64,000 nucleotides of DNA from NCBI GenBank assembly GCA_027623555.1, contig JAQBSZ010000005.1:98250-162249 (forward strand), in the 5' to 3' direction. Numbering within the stretch: position 1 is the stretch's first letter; each line of letters begins with the position of its first letter. The position numbers and the translations under genes were made by a program. The DNA comes from Pseudomonadota bacterium. Lineage in GTDB: Bacteria > Pseudomonadota > Gammaproteobacteria > Pseudomonadales > Pseudohongiellaceae. Under the pieces are notes generated by a model, which ran no database searches, was not told the origin of the DNA, and was given only the letters and a program-made list of their open reading frames with translations. Below, one piece after another: positions 39,377-48,888 of this stretch.

Positions 39377-40429
39377 TCAGGCTGCTGGGCTCGAAGCCCC
39401 TCCGCTGCAGCGGTGCACCCCGCCGGTATGGATCAGCAGGATTTCAGCCCCGCGCGGAAAATACCCCGCCGCCACCAGCTGAAACAAGGCATAGAACAAT
39501 TTGCCGGTATACACAGGCTCCAGGGGCAAGTCAGAGATAGTCTCAAACCATTGCAGAAAGCTGGCCAGTTGCGGACTAAGACGGGCGTAGCCGCCGCAGT
39601 GAAAGTCTTCCAGAACCTGCCATTGTGGGATAACAGCATGCGTGCGAGCTGGCAGCCAGGACCGCACCCGGTCTTCCAGGTAGCCTCTTCCCTTCAATAC
39701 CGAGACGCCTAGAACCTGCGGCTTGTCACCCTCCAGGTCACCAATACCCCGAATCAGTCCGGCCATGGTAGCCCCGGTGCCACAGGGCAGCATGACGAAG
39801 TCAGGCATTCGCAACGGTAATCCCTGTAGATGTTTCGCCAGCTCTACGCAGCCGCCCACTGCCAGCGCATTCGAGCCACCTTCCGGCAGCAAATGAAATG
39901 CCCCGAAATGACGCTTCAAGCCCTTTAGAAACTCGGCCTCTTCTTTCTTACGGTAAAGGCTGCGCTCAATACCCAGCAACGTCATTCCCTGTTGGCGGGC
40001 AAACGCCAGAACCGGGTTGAGCGGCTTGGAAAGCTCACCCCGAATGATCCCGATGGTCTCTATATTCAACAATTTTCCCAGCGCCGCCAAAGCGCGGATA
40101 TGATTGGAATAGGCGCCACCAAAACTCAAGATGCGGGTTGCGCCCTGCTGGCGAATGTTCGCGATATTGTGCTTCAGCTTGAACCACTTATTGCCGCCGA
40201 GTGTTGGATGAATCTGGTCCAGGCGCAGCACATTGAGGGTCAAGCGCTGCTGATCGAGCTCATCACAATGCAGAGAATCGATGATCGGTGCACCTATACC
40301 CAGCTCCGAATCCAGATCAGAGTCTGAGCTAACCGCCAACGTTCGGGTAAATGCAGGGGTCGAGGTCAATGAAGAGGCTGATAAAGTGACCAGCTCATTG
40401 TTGCGAATTTGCATCCTGCGCACGCTCAC
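39377..40429 (-). CDS. PLP-dependent enzyme, D-cysteine desulfhydrase / ACC deaminase family
   Basis: 350 aa of the tryptophan-synthase-beta fold. LGGNKWFKLKHNI carries the PLP lysine near residue 80, FGGAYSNHIRALAA is the cofactor-phosphate loop region, and LPCGTGATMAGLIRG is conserved. This family contains ACC deaminases and D-cysteine desulfhydrases; sequence alone does not decide. The frame starts with a GTG (40427-40429); an ATG five codons later is equally possible. It follows the 2-oxoglutarate oxygenase gene by 17 bp. Confidence 0.8.
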   Translation of the reverse strand: MSVRRMQIRNNELVTLSASSLTSTPAFTRTLAVSSDSDLDSELGIGAPIIDSLHCDELDQQRLTLNVLRLDQIHPTLGGNKWFKLKHNIANIRQQGATRILSFGGAYSNHIRALAALGKLLNIETIGIIRGELSKPLNPVLAFARQQGMTLLGIERSLYRKKEEAEFLKGLKRHFGAFHLLPEGGSNALAVGGCVELAKHLQGLPLRMPDFVMLPCGTGATMAGLIRGIGDLEGDKPQVLGVSVLKGRGYLEDRVRSWLPARTHAVIPQWQVLEDFHCGGYARLSPQLASFLQWFETISDLPLEPVYTGKLFYALFQLVAAGYFPRGAEILLIHTGGVHRCSGGASSPAA

Positions 40430-40446
40430 GAATCGATGGACACGTG

Positions 40447-41058
40447 CTAACGCACATCATGTGGAAAGTGCATCCAGCCGGTAATGATGTATTTCGAGCC
40501 TGAATTGAGAATGTTGCCAGTGTGTGAGTGGGTCCACTCCGCTGGCCAGATCAGTGTCTTGCCCTTCTGCGGCTGCACTTGCAGATCCTGATGGACAAAC
40601 GTTGTCGAGCCCCCATCCTCCACGTCATTCAGATAAGTCATCCATACCAGTAGCCGGAAGGAATTGACGATCGAGGTGCGCTCGGAATGCTCGAGCTTGA
40701 AATGACCCCCCGGAAGATACCTTTGAATATTAAAAGAACTGATATCGACACGCGGCGCAATTGAGGCGAGAAAGGGATATTGTGCCAGATAGTCCTTATA
40801 GCAATCGAACAGAATATCTATGTAGGATTTGACCGGTGCAAATTCAGTCTGCTCCAGGTCGCGTGGATGCACCGTGACATCAGTGGATTTTTTCACATCG
40901 ACATTGACGCCGCCTGCTGATTGCCCGGGCTCCTGTTTTTCCTGGTGCGTCTCGAAAAAATCGATGACGGCGGCGCAGACCGCGTCCTGCTCAATGTCCC
41001 AGCAGCCAATAAAATGTGGGCTCGACCCTTGAATATCCGTTCGCTTCATAAATGTCAC
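40447..41058 (-). CDS. 2-oxoglutarate/Fe(II)-dependent oxygenase (prolyl-4-hydroxylase-like)
   Basis: 203 aa. The iron facial triad is visible as the H-x-E of LEHSER (near residue 130) and the distal His in WTHSHTG (near 182), followed by a Lys in SGSKYIITGW that would hold 2-oxoglutarate. GGSTTFVHQD and KGKTLIWPAEW fit the double-stranded beta-helix core. The substrate is unknown. Its GTG start overlaps the stop of the TPR gene (GTGA), so the two are coupled. Confidence 0.78.
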   Translation of the reverse strand: MTFMKRTDIQGSSPHFIGCWDIEQDAVCAAVIDFFETHQEKQEPGQSAGGVNVDVKKSTDVTVHPRDLEQTEFAPVKSYIDILFDCYKDYLAQYPFLASIAPRVDISSFNIQRYLPGGHFKLEHSERTSIVNSFRLLVWMTYLNDVEDGGSTTFVHQDLQVQPQKGKTLIWPAEWTHSHTGNILNSGSKYIITGWMHFPHDVR

Positions 41059-42095
41059 CCGTGCTTGATTGAAACACCTTCGGAACTGTCAAAAGCTATA
41101 AAGCCAAACCCTTCCTGTCTTAATTGCAGACCTTCTTCGAGTCTGCCAAGCGCAGCGATGGCATTGCCCTTGAATCCGATAACATCTTTTCGATCGGGCT
41201 CTATTTCCAGCGCCGCGTCATAGGCTGCCAATGCCATTTCGAATTGCCGGAAGTACATGAATATATCGCCCATGTTGACCTGAATCCTGAACTTCAAATC
41301 TTGATCGGTGAGGGATGCCACCCTCGCATCCAGCTCCATAGTCTTGTGAAAATCCTGCAGTGCTGCTTTGTAATTGCCAAGCTTTTTCTGCACAAGTCCG
41401 CGGTTGCTGTAGGCCAGTGAGTAATCTGGTCTTATCTGGATAGCGCGTGAATAACTGTCGCAGGCCTCATCAAACCGCTGCAAGTCCTCATAAAGGTTGC
41501 CACAGTTGTTAAACGCCTCGCAGTAACCCGGATTTAACTTAACCGCCCGATTAAAACTCAGCAACGCCTCTTCCAGCCTTGCTTGTGCACGCAGAGAGTT
41601 GGCAAAATTAAAAGCCGCCAGGGCGCTATTGGGCTGCAGCTTAACGGCATTCTCCAGGTGACTCAGTGCCTCGCCATGCCGACCGAGGGATTGCAGTACG
41701 ACCCCTAGATTATTGCAGGCATCGGCATAATCCGGATCCCTAAGTACCGCGTGCTGGAAGTTAATCACTGCCTCGTCATCGCGCCCGAGCCTGTACAGCA
41801 CAATGCCAAGATTGTTGTAAACATCGGCATAGGCAGGATTGAGTTGCAACGCCCTCCGGTACGCGGCTATCGCTTCCTCGCTCTTCCCTTGAGCGTTTAG
41901 CACCACACCCAGCATGTTCAACACTTCAGTTGCCTCAGGATAGTCCTTCAGCAGCTGTCGGCTTAGCGCCTGTGTGCCAGACAAGTCGCCAGAATCATAG
42001 CGATTGTATAGCGCCTCGATAGCAGACTGCGGAGGAAATGTTGGTGAGTTCGCGGCCATTACCCTTGCTTCAGTGCTTTGCAGTGGGGAAAGCAT
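41055..42095 (-). CDS. Tetratricopeptide repeat protein
   Basis: 346 aa made almost entirely of about eight TPR units from residue 30 on (repeats such as YNNLGIVLYRLGRDDEA and CNNLGVVLQSLGRHGEA), so a protein-binding scaffold. No signal peptide or membrane segment. Starts at ATG 42095 or, with AAGGG just upstream, at the ATG at 42059. Encoded with an oxygenase; TPR units are often fused to such oxygenases in other bacteria, so it may present the substrate. Confidence 0.85.
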   Translation of the reverse strand: MLSPLQSTEARVMAANSPTFPPQSAIEALYNRYDSGDLSGTQALSRQLLKDYPEATEVLNMLGVVLNAQGKSEEAIAAYRRALQLNPAYADVYNNLGIVLYRLGRDDEAVINFQHAVLRDPDYADACNNLGVVLQSLGRHGEALSHLENAVKLQPNSALAAFNFANSLRAQARLEEALLSFNRAVKLNPGYCEAFNNCGNLYEDLQRFDEACDSYSRAIQIRPDYSLAYSNRGLVQKKLGNYKAALQDFHKTMELDARVASLTDQDLKFRIQVNMGDIFMYFRQFEMALAAYDAALEIEPDRKDVIGFKGNAIAALGRLEEGLQLRQEGFGFIAFDSSEGVSIKHG

Positions 42096-42236
42096 AAAAG
42101 GCCTGCCGGTCCTAGTCCATAGTAGCCAGTCACAGCAGGTATCGCCTGTTGAGGGCCAGGCTTGTGTAGATAACCAGCAGCAAAGGGCTAATGATAAGTA
42201 TTTTTATTAGCAGGGGTGGCCTGGGGGAAAGGGAAA

Positions 42237-42313
42237 TGGCGGACCGGACGGGACTTGAACCCGCGACCTCCGGCGTGACAGGCCGGCATTCTAACCAGCT
42301 GAACTACCGGTCC
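42237..42313 (-). tRNA. tRNA-Asp (anticodon GUC)
   Basis: Minus-strand cloverleaf: 5' GGACCGG pairs with CCGGTCC, discriminator G, encoded CCA; anticodon arm CCGGCCTGTCACGCCGG with GTC; T-arm GCGGGTTCAAGTCCCG. It lies 47 bp downstream of tRNA-Val in the same unit. Confidence 0.96.
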
Positions 42314-42360
42314 GCGACGTAAACTCCGTGTCATGTAATGCTGCATCATAGTACATGATT

Positions 42361-42436
42361 TGGTGGGTGGTGAGGGATTTGAACCCCCGACATTCGCCTT
42401 GTAAGGGCGACGCTCTCCCAACTGAGCTAACCACCC
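42361..42436 (-). tRNA. tRNA-Val (anticodon UAC)
   Basis: Minus-strand cloverleaf: 5' GGGTGGT pairs with ACCACCC, D-arm AGCTCAGTTGGGAGAGC, anticodon arm CGCCCTTACAAGGCG with TAC, T-arm TCGGGGGTTCAAATCCCTC, encoded CCA. First gene of a tRNA-Val–tRNA-Asp operon. Confidence 0.96.
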
Positions 42437-42454
42437 ATCGCAACAGAGAGGCGC

Positions 42455-42482
42455 ATTTTACCGACTTAGCTCTACATGTCAA
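42455..42482 (-). promoter_or_regulatory. near-consensus sigma-70 promoter of tRNA-Val–tRNA-Asp
   Basis: Minus strand: TTGACA (42477-42482), 16-bp spacer, TAAAAT (42455-42460), then GCGCC, a GC-rich discriminator as in stringently controlled stable-RNA promoters. The predicted start is about 12 bp before the tRNA. Confidence 0.82.
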
Positions 42483-42554
42483 CAAAGACGGTAGCTGTAG
42501 CGCTCCAGATGCAATCTAATGAGCGGTTCTCGGGGGCGGCATCGTGCCGATTAC

Positions 42555-44915
42555 CTACTTGCTGGTATGGGTGAATGCACCATCCCAATCTTGCGGCAAT
42601 TCAACCTCTCTCAAGGTTTCGATGCGTTCCAGGTAAACCTGGTACAGGAGTGTAGCGGGCTCTTTCTGAAGCAGGTCGTTGAGTCTTTCCTCGGCTGCGT
42701 CCCAGTCCTGACTGTAATAACAGTCCAGCGCTTCATGATACTCAGCCACCCGCGCCTTCAGTTCATCATCGGCGTCGACTTCCAGGCAGATAGGTTGGTA
42801 GCATTCAATCGCTTCGTGCTTGCCTTTTACCTTGACCTTGTCGATCAACCTGAGCAGAAAACCGCTTAGCTTCCTGGCGGTCTCTTCACCGATCAGCAGC
42901 CTGATCCCATAGAACTTGGTTAGCGCTTCCAGACGCGAACCGAGGTTTACCGCATCGCCCAGTACGGTATAAGAGCGGCGATAGGTGGAACCCATGTCAC
43001 CCACATTCATAAAGCCAGTGTTAACACCTACCCCGACATTAACCTCGGGATAGCCCCGCTCGGCGAACTCGGGTTTTAACTCTTCTACTTTTTCGAGCAT
43101 CTCCAGCGCGGCAATGATCGCGTTCTCACTGTGCTTCGGATCATCCAGCGGCGCACCCCAGAATGCCATGACCATGTCACCCACGTACTTATCGATAGTG
43201 CCATTGTGTTTAAAGATTATCTCGGTAATTGGCGTGAAGAAATCGTTCAAGAGTGTCTTTAGTTCGGCGGCGCTAAGCTTCTCAGATATGGTCGTGAAAC
43301 CGCGAATATCGGAGAACAATACCGTCAACTCCTTGCTCTCTCCCTCGAACGTATAGTTGTCCGGGTTTTCCAGCATGGAATCGATGTGCGCCGGAGGCAC
43401 ATATTGATCGAACATGCCCTTGATGGTCTTGCGGGTTTGGCTCTCACTAAGAAACCCGTAAATAAAATTGGCTGTGGTCACCAACACGATCAGCAGCAAC
43501 AGCAGTACCAATGTGAAATCCAACTTGTAATTCGCCCACAACTGAAAATTGATCCAGACACTGCCGATCAGTAGCGTAATGGCGGTGGCGGCTAACGATG
43601 CCGCCCCCAGATGAGGAAACAGCATCGCCATGGCCAGGCCCAGGACGGTGATGATGACGAACAACGCCCCGGATTCCCAGTCGGGCTTGTAGGGGAAATA
43701 GATTTCTTCGGCGCGACTGAAGCTGGAAAAAACCGACTCGGTCGACGACTCTCCGGAACTCACATCCACCGTTGCCACCGAACTTAGCAGCGCATTCAAC
43801 ATGTTGGCGTGCACTTCCACTCCCGGGTAAACCTGTTGCAGCGGCATGGCGCGAATATCACCCAGACCCGGTGCGCTGGTCCCAATCAGTACCAGAGAAT
43901 TTTCCAGGGCAGCGGTTTCTGTTGCGCTGAGCTTGTCCCTGAGTACGTCGGTGGCGGATATGTAGAAGAAATTTTCATTGTTGCCCAGTGAGGATCCGCC
44001 GACGTAGGGGACGTTTACCTGCCCGAATCCATCGGTCGGTATCTCGAACGCTCCAGCTCCCTGGCCAATGCGCACGGCGGTCACGACATCCAGATCGCCA
44101 TAAAGCTGGGTTACAATTTCATAGCTATCTATGAAGTTGTACACCCGAAACATCTCCAGCGAGAGCGTGGGGAATAACTCTTCTCCGTAACGTATTACCA
44201 GTGGTACGCGCCTGACGATACCGTCGGCATCAGGGGCCTGGTTCATACTGCCATTACCCAGTGCGGCATCCTGGAGGATCTTGAGATTCCCGGTGAAACC
44301 GGTCATGTCCTGGACAGTTATGCGTTTGGCAAGTTGCTCGTCGATATTCACTATCGATGGGGGCAGTTCGTTATAACTTGCATCGGATTGTGGATTGAAG
44401 TTAATGGCCAACACCACATCCACTCCGCTCTGCATGGCCCGAGCAAAATACTGGTCTGCGTTTATCTGCGGTTCAATCTCGGTCAGTATCTCGTTAAAGG
44501 CACTATCTAACTTGCTTAAATCAATCGGCGCGAGCAGATCCCTGATACTTCGATCAGGCTCAGGAAAAGTAATATCGAAACCGACCACCAGCACGCCGTA
44601 GTCCCTGAGTTTTTCAGTCAGTTGCCCTACCTTGATTCGATTCCAGGGATATTGTCCTTCTGCCTGCAGGCTGCGCTCGTCCAGGTCGACGATGACGATC
44701 TTGTTCTCTGGTGATTTCTCTGCCCGGGGCATCATGGCCAGGCGCTGGTCGTAGATCAGATATTCCAGTCGCTGCACAAAATCATCGACAAAGCTTGGCG
44801 CACTGAGCTGCAGCCACAGCACGAAAACAGTGATGAAGATGCCCAGATAGATTGGCAGCCGCTTACCTTCATTGATAAAACGGGTGATGTGCTTGAAGCG
44901 GCCAGTCGTGGACAT
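42555..44915 (-). CDS. CHASE2 sensor – class III adenylate cyclase
   Basis: 786 aa. A membrane segment near residues 22-42, a periplasmic CHASE2 sensor (about 50-400), three further membrane segments (about 425-510), then a class III cyclase domain (about 550-720). The metal aspartates are in FSDIRGFTT and DKYVGDMVMAFWG; the Lys of DKYVGD and the Asp of VLGDAVNLGSRLE are the residues that select adenine, so cAMP is the predicted product. The C-terminal tail looks like a short helical/TPR-like pair. Related architectures occur widely in proteobacteria; the signal is unknown. Confidence 0.9.
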   Translation of the reverse strand: MSTTGRFKHITRFINEGKRLPIYLGIFITVFVLWLQLSAPSFVDDFVQRLEYLIYDQRLAMMPRAEKSPENKIVIVDLDERSLQAEGQYPWNRIKVGQLTEKLRDYGVLVVGFDITFPEPDRSIRDLLAPIDLSKLDSAFNEILTEIEPQINADQYFARAMQSGVDVVLAINFNPQSDASYNELPPSIVNIDEQLAKRITVQDMTGFTGNLKILQDAALGNGSMNQAPDADGIVRRVPLVIRYGEELFPTLSLEMFRVYNFIDSYEIVTQLYGDLDVVTAVRIGQGAGAFEIPTDGFGQVNVPYVGGSSLGNNENFFYISATDVLRDKLSATETAALENSLVLIGTSAPGLGDIRAMPLQQVYPGVEVHANMLNALLSSVATVDVSSGESSTESVFSSFSRAEEIYFPYKPDWESGALFVIITVLGLAMAMLFPHLGAASLAATAITLLIGSVWINFQLWANYKLDFTLVLLLLLIVLVTTANFIYGFLSESQTRKTIKGMFDQYVPPAHIDSMLENPDNYTFEGESKELTVLFSDIRGFTTISEKLSAAELKTLLNDFFTPITEIIFKHNGTIDKYVGDMVMAFWGAPLDDPKHSENAIIAALEMLEKVEELKPEFAERGYPEVNVGVGVNTGFMNVGDMGSTYRRSYTVLGDAVNLGSRLEALTKFYGIRLLIGEETARKLSGFLLRLIDKVKVKGKHEAIECYQPICLEVDADDELKARVAEYHEALDCYYSQDWDAAEERLNDLLQKEPATLLYQVYLERIETLREVELPQDWDGAFTHTSK

Positions 44916-45051
44916 GGAAGCGGAGCCTTCGATCTGTGCGGGCAGTACACTCTGCTCTTCTCAACGGTTTATTATATGTCAACGGGTCTGTACATAACAC
45001 GCCATGGTCGGTACCATTGCCCGCCTCGTGACTGCTACACGAGCTTAAGTT

Positions 45052-45408
45052 ATGAGAATATTTAAAGAATTTTCCTTCGAAGCTGCCCACCGACTGCCAA
45101 AAGTTGCCGCCGATCACAAGTGTGCCAGGCTCCATGGGCATTCATTTGCCGTCAGGGTTAGTGTCGAAGGGCCCGTTGGTGATAGCAGTGGCTGGGTCAT
45201 GGATTTCGCCGACATTACTGCCGCTTGCGAGCCGATTCGCACGCAGCTTGACCACTACTATCTGAATGACATCGAAGGGCTGGAGAATCCAACCAGCGAG
45301 AATATTGCGCGCTGGATCTGGGCAAAAATGCTGCCAAGTCTTCCTCAGTTGTGTGAAGTTGAGGTGCGGGAGACTTGCACAAGCGGATGTAAGTACAGTG
45401 GCGACTAG
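45052..45408 (+). CDS. queD: 6-carboxy-5,6,7,8-tetrahydropterin synthase (QueD)
   Basis: Second step of queuosine/7-deazaguanine synthesis, converting 7,8-dihydroneopterin triphosphate. 118 aa. Zinc histidines in EAAHRLP and LHGHSF, catalytic Cys in HKCARLHGH, the MDFADI block and the Glu of VRETCTSGC are all present. Single-gene unit, divergent from the cyclase and convergent with the reductase gene. Confidence 0.95.
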   Translation: MRIFKEFSFEAAHRLPKVAADHKCARLHGHSFAVRVSVEGPVGDSSGWVMDFADITAACEPIRTQLDHYYLNDIEGLENPTSENIARWIWAKMLPSLPQLCEVEVRETCTSGCKYSGD

Positions 45409-45423
45409 CGCTGCTGAATTATC

Positions 45424-46650
45424 TCACTGAACAAAATCTGCCGGCGACACCGACTCATCGGCTAAGCGTGAAGTATCCACGGCCTGTCCACTGCCGACTA
45501 ATTTCTTACCTGCCATGAACTCCTGCGGGCGGGATACACAATCCACGGCGATGAGCCGCTTGGCCTTCAAGTAGAACAAGGCGAATCCCTTTCCTTCCAC
45601 ATCCTTGGGATCACCCCGACAAACCTCTTCATCGAATCCCGAGCTCAGACCGACCATTTGTAGCTTGGTAGCGTATTGATCAGACCAGAACCAGGGCACC
45701 ACAGCATAAGGCAGACGTTTCCCACAGATATTTGCCGCGGCAGTGCGTGCCTGATCGTTAGCATTCTGCACCGACTCCAGACGAATCAAGCGTTTATAGA
45801 TGGCACTGGGGTGCCGGGTGCAATCACCGGCAGCGTAAATATTTGCATCGCTGGTACACGTGTATTCATCCACCAGAACTCCTTCATCGACAGCAAGTTC
45901 CGCATGTTCTGCCAGCGCCGTATTGGGGACTACACCGACACCCACAATCACGAAATCGGCAGGTATCTCGGTGCCATCATTGAGAATAACTCGCTCCACC
46001 TCGGCAGCACCGCAAATATCGGCAACCTGGGTTGCCGTCCTGATTTCGACACCGTGACTGCTGTGCAGGCGCATCATAAATTCAGACATTCGCTCACTGG
46101 TTACGCGTTGCAAGATCCGCTGGGCCATCTCGATTACGACGACCTCAAGGTCCATCGCCCTGAGCACCGATGCAGCCTCCAGGCCGATATACCCGGCCCC
46201 GATAATTACCGCCCGCTTGCCTGGCTCGACCAGTGCCTTCAACTCAGCGACATCGGCAGCCGTGCGAATATAGAAGACATTATTCAGCGCAGCACCCAGG
46301 AGTAGGGTTCTGACGGTTGCGCCTGTGCACAGCGCCAGTTTGTCATAGTGCAGTGTTTGTCCGTCGTCCAGTACTACCGCTGAGTCATCTCTGAGGATTT
46401 CTAATACCCTGGTACCTAACAGAAGTTCAATGGCGTTTTCTTCGAATACCTTGGCAGGGCGCAGACGAATGGCATCCAGATTTTTTACACCCGATAAGTG
46501 TTCTTTGGTGAGTGGAGGTCGATGGTAGGGTAATTCCCGTTCCGCTCCGATCAATTTAATCGGGCCTCTCCAGCCTTCCTTGCGCAATTGCAATGCCAAA
46601 GTGACGCCGGCATGACTGGCGCCTATTACGATGCAGGTTCTGTCATTCAT
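45424..46650 (-). CDS. FAD-dependent ferredoxin/rubredoxin reductase family protein
   Basis: 408 aa, putidaredoxin-reductase type. FAD motif GASHAGVTLALQLR at the N-terminus, YHRPPLTKEHL, an NAD motif GAGYIGLEAASVLR near residue 150, and the second FAD motif IYAAGDCTRHP near 280 followed by a conserved WFWSDQY. Enzymes of this group reduce a 2Fe-2S ferredoxin for a P450 or dioxygenase, but no such partner is adjacent. It lies 17 bp after ung in the prfB–lysS–ung run. Confidence 0.85.
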   Translation of the reverse strand: MNDRTCIVIGASHAGVTLALQLRKEGWRGPIKLIGAERELPYHRPPLTKEHLSGVKNLDAIRLRPAKVFEENAIELLLGTRVLEILRDDSAVVLDDGQTLHYDKLALCTGATVRTLLLGAALNNVFYIRTAADVAELKALVEPGKRAVIIGAGYIGLEAASVLRAMDLEVVVIEMAQRILQRVTSERMSEFMMRLHSSHGVEIRTATQVADICGAAEVERVILNDGTEIPADFVIVGVGVVPNTALAEHAELAVDEGVLVDEYTCTSDANIYAAGDCTRHPSAIYKRLIRLESVQNANDQARTAAANICGKRLPYAVVPWFWSDQYATKLQMVGLSSGFDEEVCRGDPKDVEGKGFALFYLKAKRLIAVDCVSRPQEFMAGKKLVGSGQAVDTSRLADESVSPADFVQ

Positions 46651-46667
46651 GTGGCTCGGCCAAGTAA

Positions 46668-47387
46668 TTAATCAGGATCTGGGGATAGTTGCCAATCGAT
46701 AGCTGTCTTTCCCTGGCGAGCCAGGTAGGCGTTTGCCTGAGAAAAGTGTCGATTGCCGAAAAACCCGCGGCTCGCTGAGAGTGGCGAAGGATGGGGTGAT
46801 TGCAGGACCAGGTGTTTTCGACGATCGATCATCGCTCCCTTCTTCTGCGCATAACTTCCCCACAGGATGAAGACCAATCCGGATTTCTGCTCATTCAGAA
46901 TCTTGACGATCTGATCGGTAAATCGCTCCCAGCCAACTCCCTGATGAGACGCCGCGCGTCCGGCTTCGACGGTTAACACCGCGTTTAACAACAACACGCC
47001 CTGCTCCGCCCAGTGGGTCAAACTGCCATGTTCGGGCGGTACAAAACCTATATCGCTCTGCAGCTCCTTATAGATATTTAGCAGAGACGGTGGCAAAGCG
47101 ATCCCTTTTTTCACCGAGAAACAGAGGCCATGTGCCTGGCCAACACCGTGATAGGGGTCCTGCCCCAATATAACTACCTTGGTGCTATCGACAGGGGTGG
47201 TATTCAGGGCGCTGAATATCTCCTCACCCGGCGGAAAAATTTGCTTACCGCGCGCTTTCTCCTCGCGCAGGAACTGCCGGAGAGTCTGCATATATTCTGC
47301 GTCGAACTCTGCAGCGAGTACCTGCTTCCAGGAGTCCTCCAACCTGATCGCTCGCTGCTCTCTGGAGGCGTGGCTAGTCGCTGTCAT
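46668..47387 (-). CDS. ung: Uracil-DNA glycosylase
   Basis: Removes uracil from DNA for base-excision repair; 239 aa from the ATG at 47385-47387 (the open frame reaches 47438, but upstream residues are not family-like). Catalytic Asp in [16 protein letters not shown], and [13 protein letters not shown] (catalytic His) are intact. The start overlaps the end of lysS by 14 bp, suggesting coupling. Confidence 0.96.
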   Translation of the reverse strand: MTATSHASREQRAIRLEDSWKQVLAAEFDAEYMQTLRQFLREEKARGKQIFPPGEEIFSALNTTPVDSTKVVILGQDPYHGVGQAHGLCFSVKKGIALPPSLLNIYKELQSDIGFVPPEHGSLTHWAEQGVLLLNAVLTVEAGRAASHQGVGWERFTDQIVKILNEQKSGLVFILWGSYAQKKGAMIDRRKHLVLQSPHPSPLSASRGFFGNRHFSQANAYLARQGKTAIDWQLSPDPD

Positions 47388-48879
47388 GCAGAGGGCGCAT
47401 ATGCGGGAACAATAGAACATCTTTAATGGAAGGCGCATCGGTGAACAGCATCACCAGTCGATCGATACCAATGCCCTCGCCCGCCGTAGGCGGCATACCG
47501 TACTCAAGCGCTGTCACATAGTCTTCATCGTAATGCATCGCTTCTTTGTCCCCCGACTCTTTCTGGACAACCTGGGCTCTGAATCTCGCTGCCTGATCTT
47601 CCGGGTCATTCAGTTCGGAAAAGCCATTGGCCAGTTCTCTGCCACCGATAATCAATTCGAAACGGTCGGTAACCTCGGGATCATCCTCATTGCGACGAGC
47701 CAAGGGCGATACTTCAATTGGATACTCGGTGATAAATGTGGGCTGGTCCAATTGAGCTTCGACCTTCTGCTCAAAAATCTCCATGAGGATTTTTCCCTTC
47801 GGCCAGGCTTCGTCAAAATGTACTTCCTGACTGTTGGCGAATTCGATGATCGATTTACTGGACGCAAACACCGCATCGCCTGCTGCGTCACAATGCTTGG
47901 TGATCGCCTGTTTCACCGTCATACGCGCAAACGGGTTCGCAAAATCATAGGTCGATCCCTGATAGCTTATGGTCGTTGTACCGACTACTTCCTGGGCGAT
48001 CCGTCGAAACAAGTCTTCGGTAAGATCCATCAGGTCCTGGTATCGCGCGTAGGCCTGATAGAACTCCAACATGGTGAATTCGGGGTTATGCCGCGTGGAT
48101 AATCCTTCGTTGCGAAAATTCCGGTTCAGCTCGAAGACTTTCTCGAAGCCGCCGACCACCAGCCGCTTGAGAAATAATTCCGGCGCCACCCGCAGGTACA
48201 TGTCCTGATCCAGCGCGTTGTGATGGGTGATAAACGGTCGCGCCGTGGCCCCACCCGGGATGATTTGCATCATCGGAGTCTCGACTTCCATAAATCCGAG
48301 CGACTCGAAGTACCGACGTATAAACCCTACGATGCGGGACCGCATCCGGAATATTTCACGAGATTCCTCATTAACGATGAGGTCAACATAGCGCTGCCGG
48401 TAGCGCATCTCGGTATCTGTCAGGCCACGGTATTTGTCCGGCAGTGGGCGCAGGGATTTTGTGAGCAGTTGAAAGCTTGCCACACGTACAGTCAGTTCAC
48501 CTTGATTGGTTTTGAACACCTCGCCCTGGACACCGATAATGTCACCCAGATCCAGCGCCTTTAATTCTTCAGCAGCATCGCCGGTAAACGATTTGTTATT
48601 CATATACAGCTGCAAAGTCTCGCCGTCATCCTGAATGACCACGAATGGACCGCGCATGCGAATAATGCGACCAGCAACCGTAGCCTGCCGGGCTAACTGC
48701 TCCAGCTCTGCCTTGTCCTTGTCAGCAAAGTCTTGCTGCAAATCTCCGGCAGTGTGTTCGCGTACAAAGCCATTGGGAAAAGCCTGGCGCTTGCTGCGAA
48801 TCTCGTCGAGCTTGTCACGGCGGTGGGCAATCAGCTTGTTTTCGTCATGCTCGATGCTGCTGTTTTCTTCTTCAGACAT
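47374..48879 (-). CDS. lysS: Lysyl-tRNA synthetase (class II)
   Basis: 501 aa. An N-terminal OB-fold anticodon-binding domain (about 65-150) precedes the class II core: motif 1 FMEVETPMM, motif 2 [20 protein letters not shown], motif 3 [11 protein letters not shown]. It lies 9 bp downstream of prfB, the usual prfB–lysS order in gammaproteobacteria. Confidence 0.97.
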   Translation of the reverse strand: MSEEENSSIEHDENKLIAHRRDKLDEIRSKRQAFPNGFVREHTAGDLQQDFADKDKAELEQLARQATVAGRIIRMRGPFVVIQDDGETLQLYMNNKSFTGDAAEELKALDLGDIIGVQGEVFKTNQGELTVRVASFQLLTKSLRPLPDKYRGLTDTEMRYRQRYVDLIVNEESREIFRMRSRIVGFIRRYFESLGFMEVETPMMQIIPGGATARPFITHHNALDQDMYLRVAPELFLKRLVVGGFEKVFELNRNFRNEGLSTRHNPEFTMLEFYQAYARYQDLMDLTEDLFRRIAQEVVGTTTISYQGSTYDFANPFARMTVKQAITKHCDAAGDAVFASSKSIIEFANSQEVHFDEAWPKGKILMEIFEQKVEAQLDQPTFITEYPIEVSPLARRNEDDPEVTDRFELIIGGRELANGFSELNDPEDQAARFRAQVVQKESGDKEAMHYDEDYVTALEYGMPPTAGEGIGIDRLVMLFTDAPSIKDVLLFPHMRPLHDSD

Positions 48880-48888
48880 GTAATTTGA

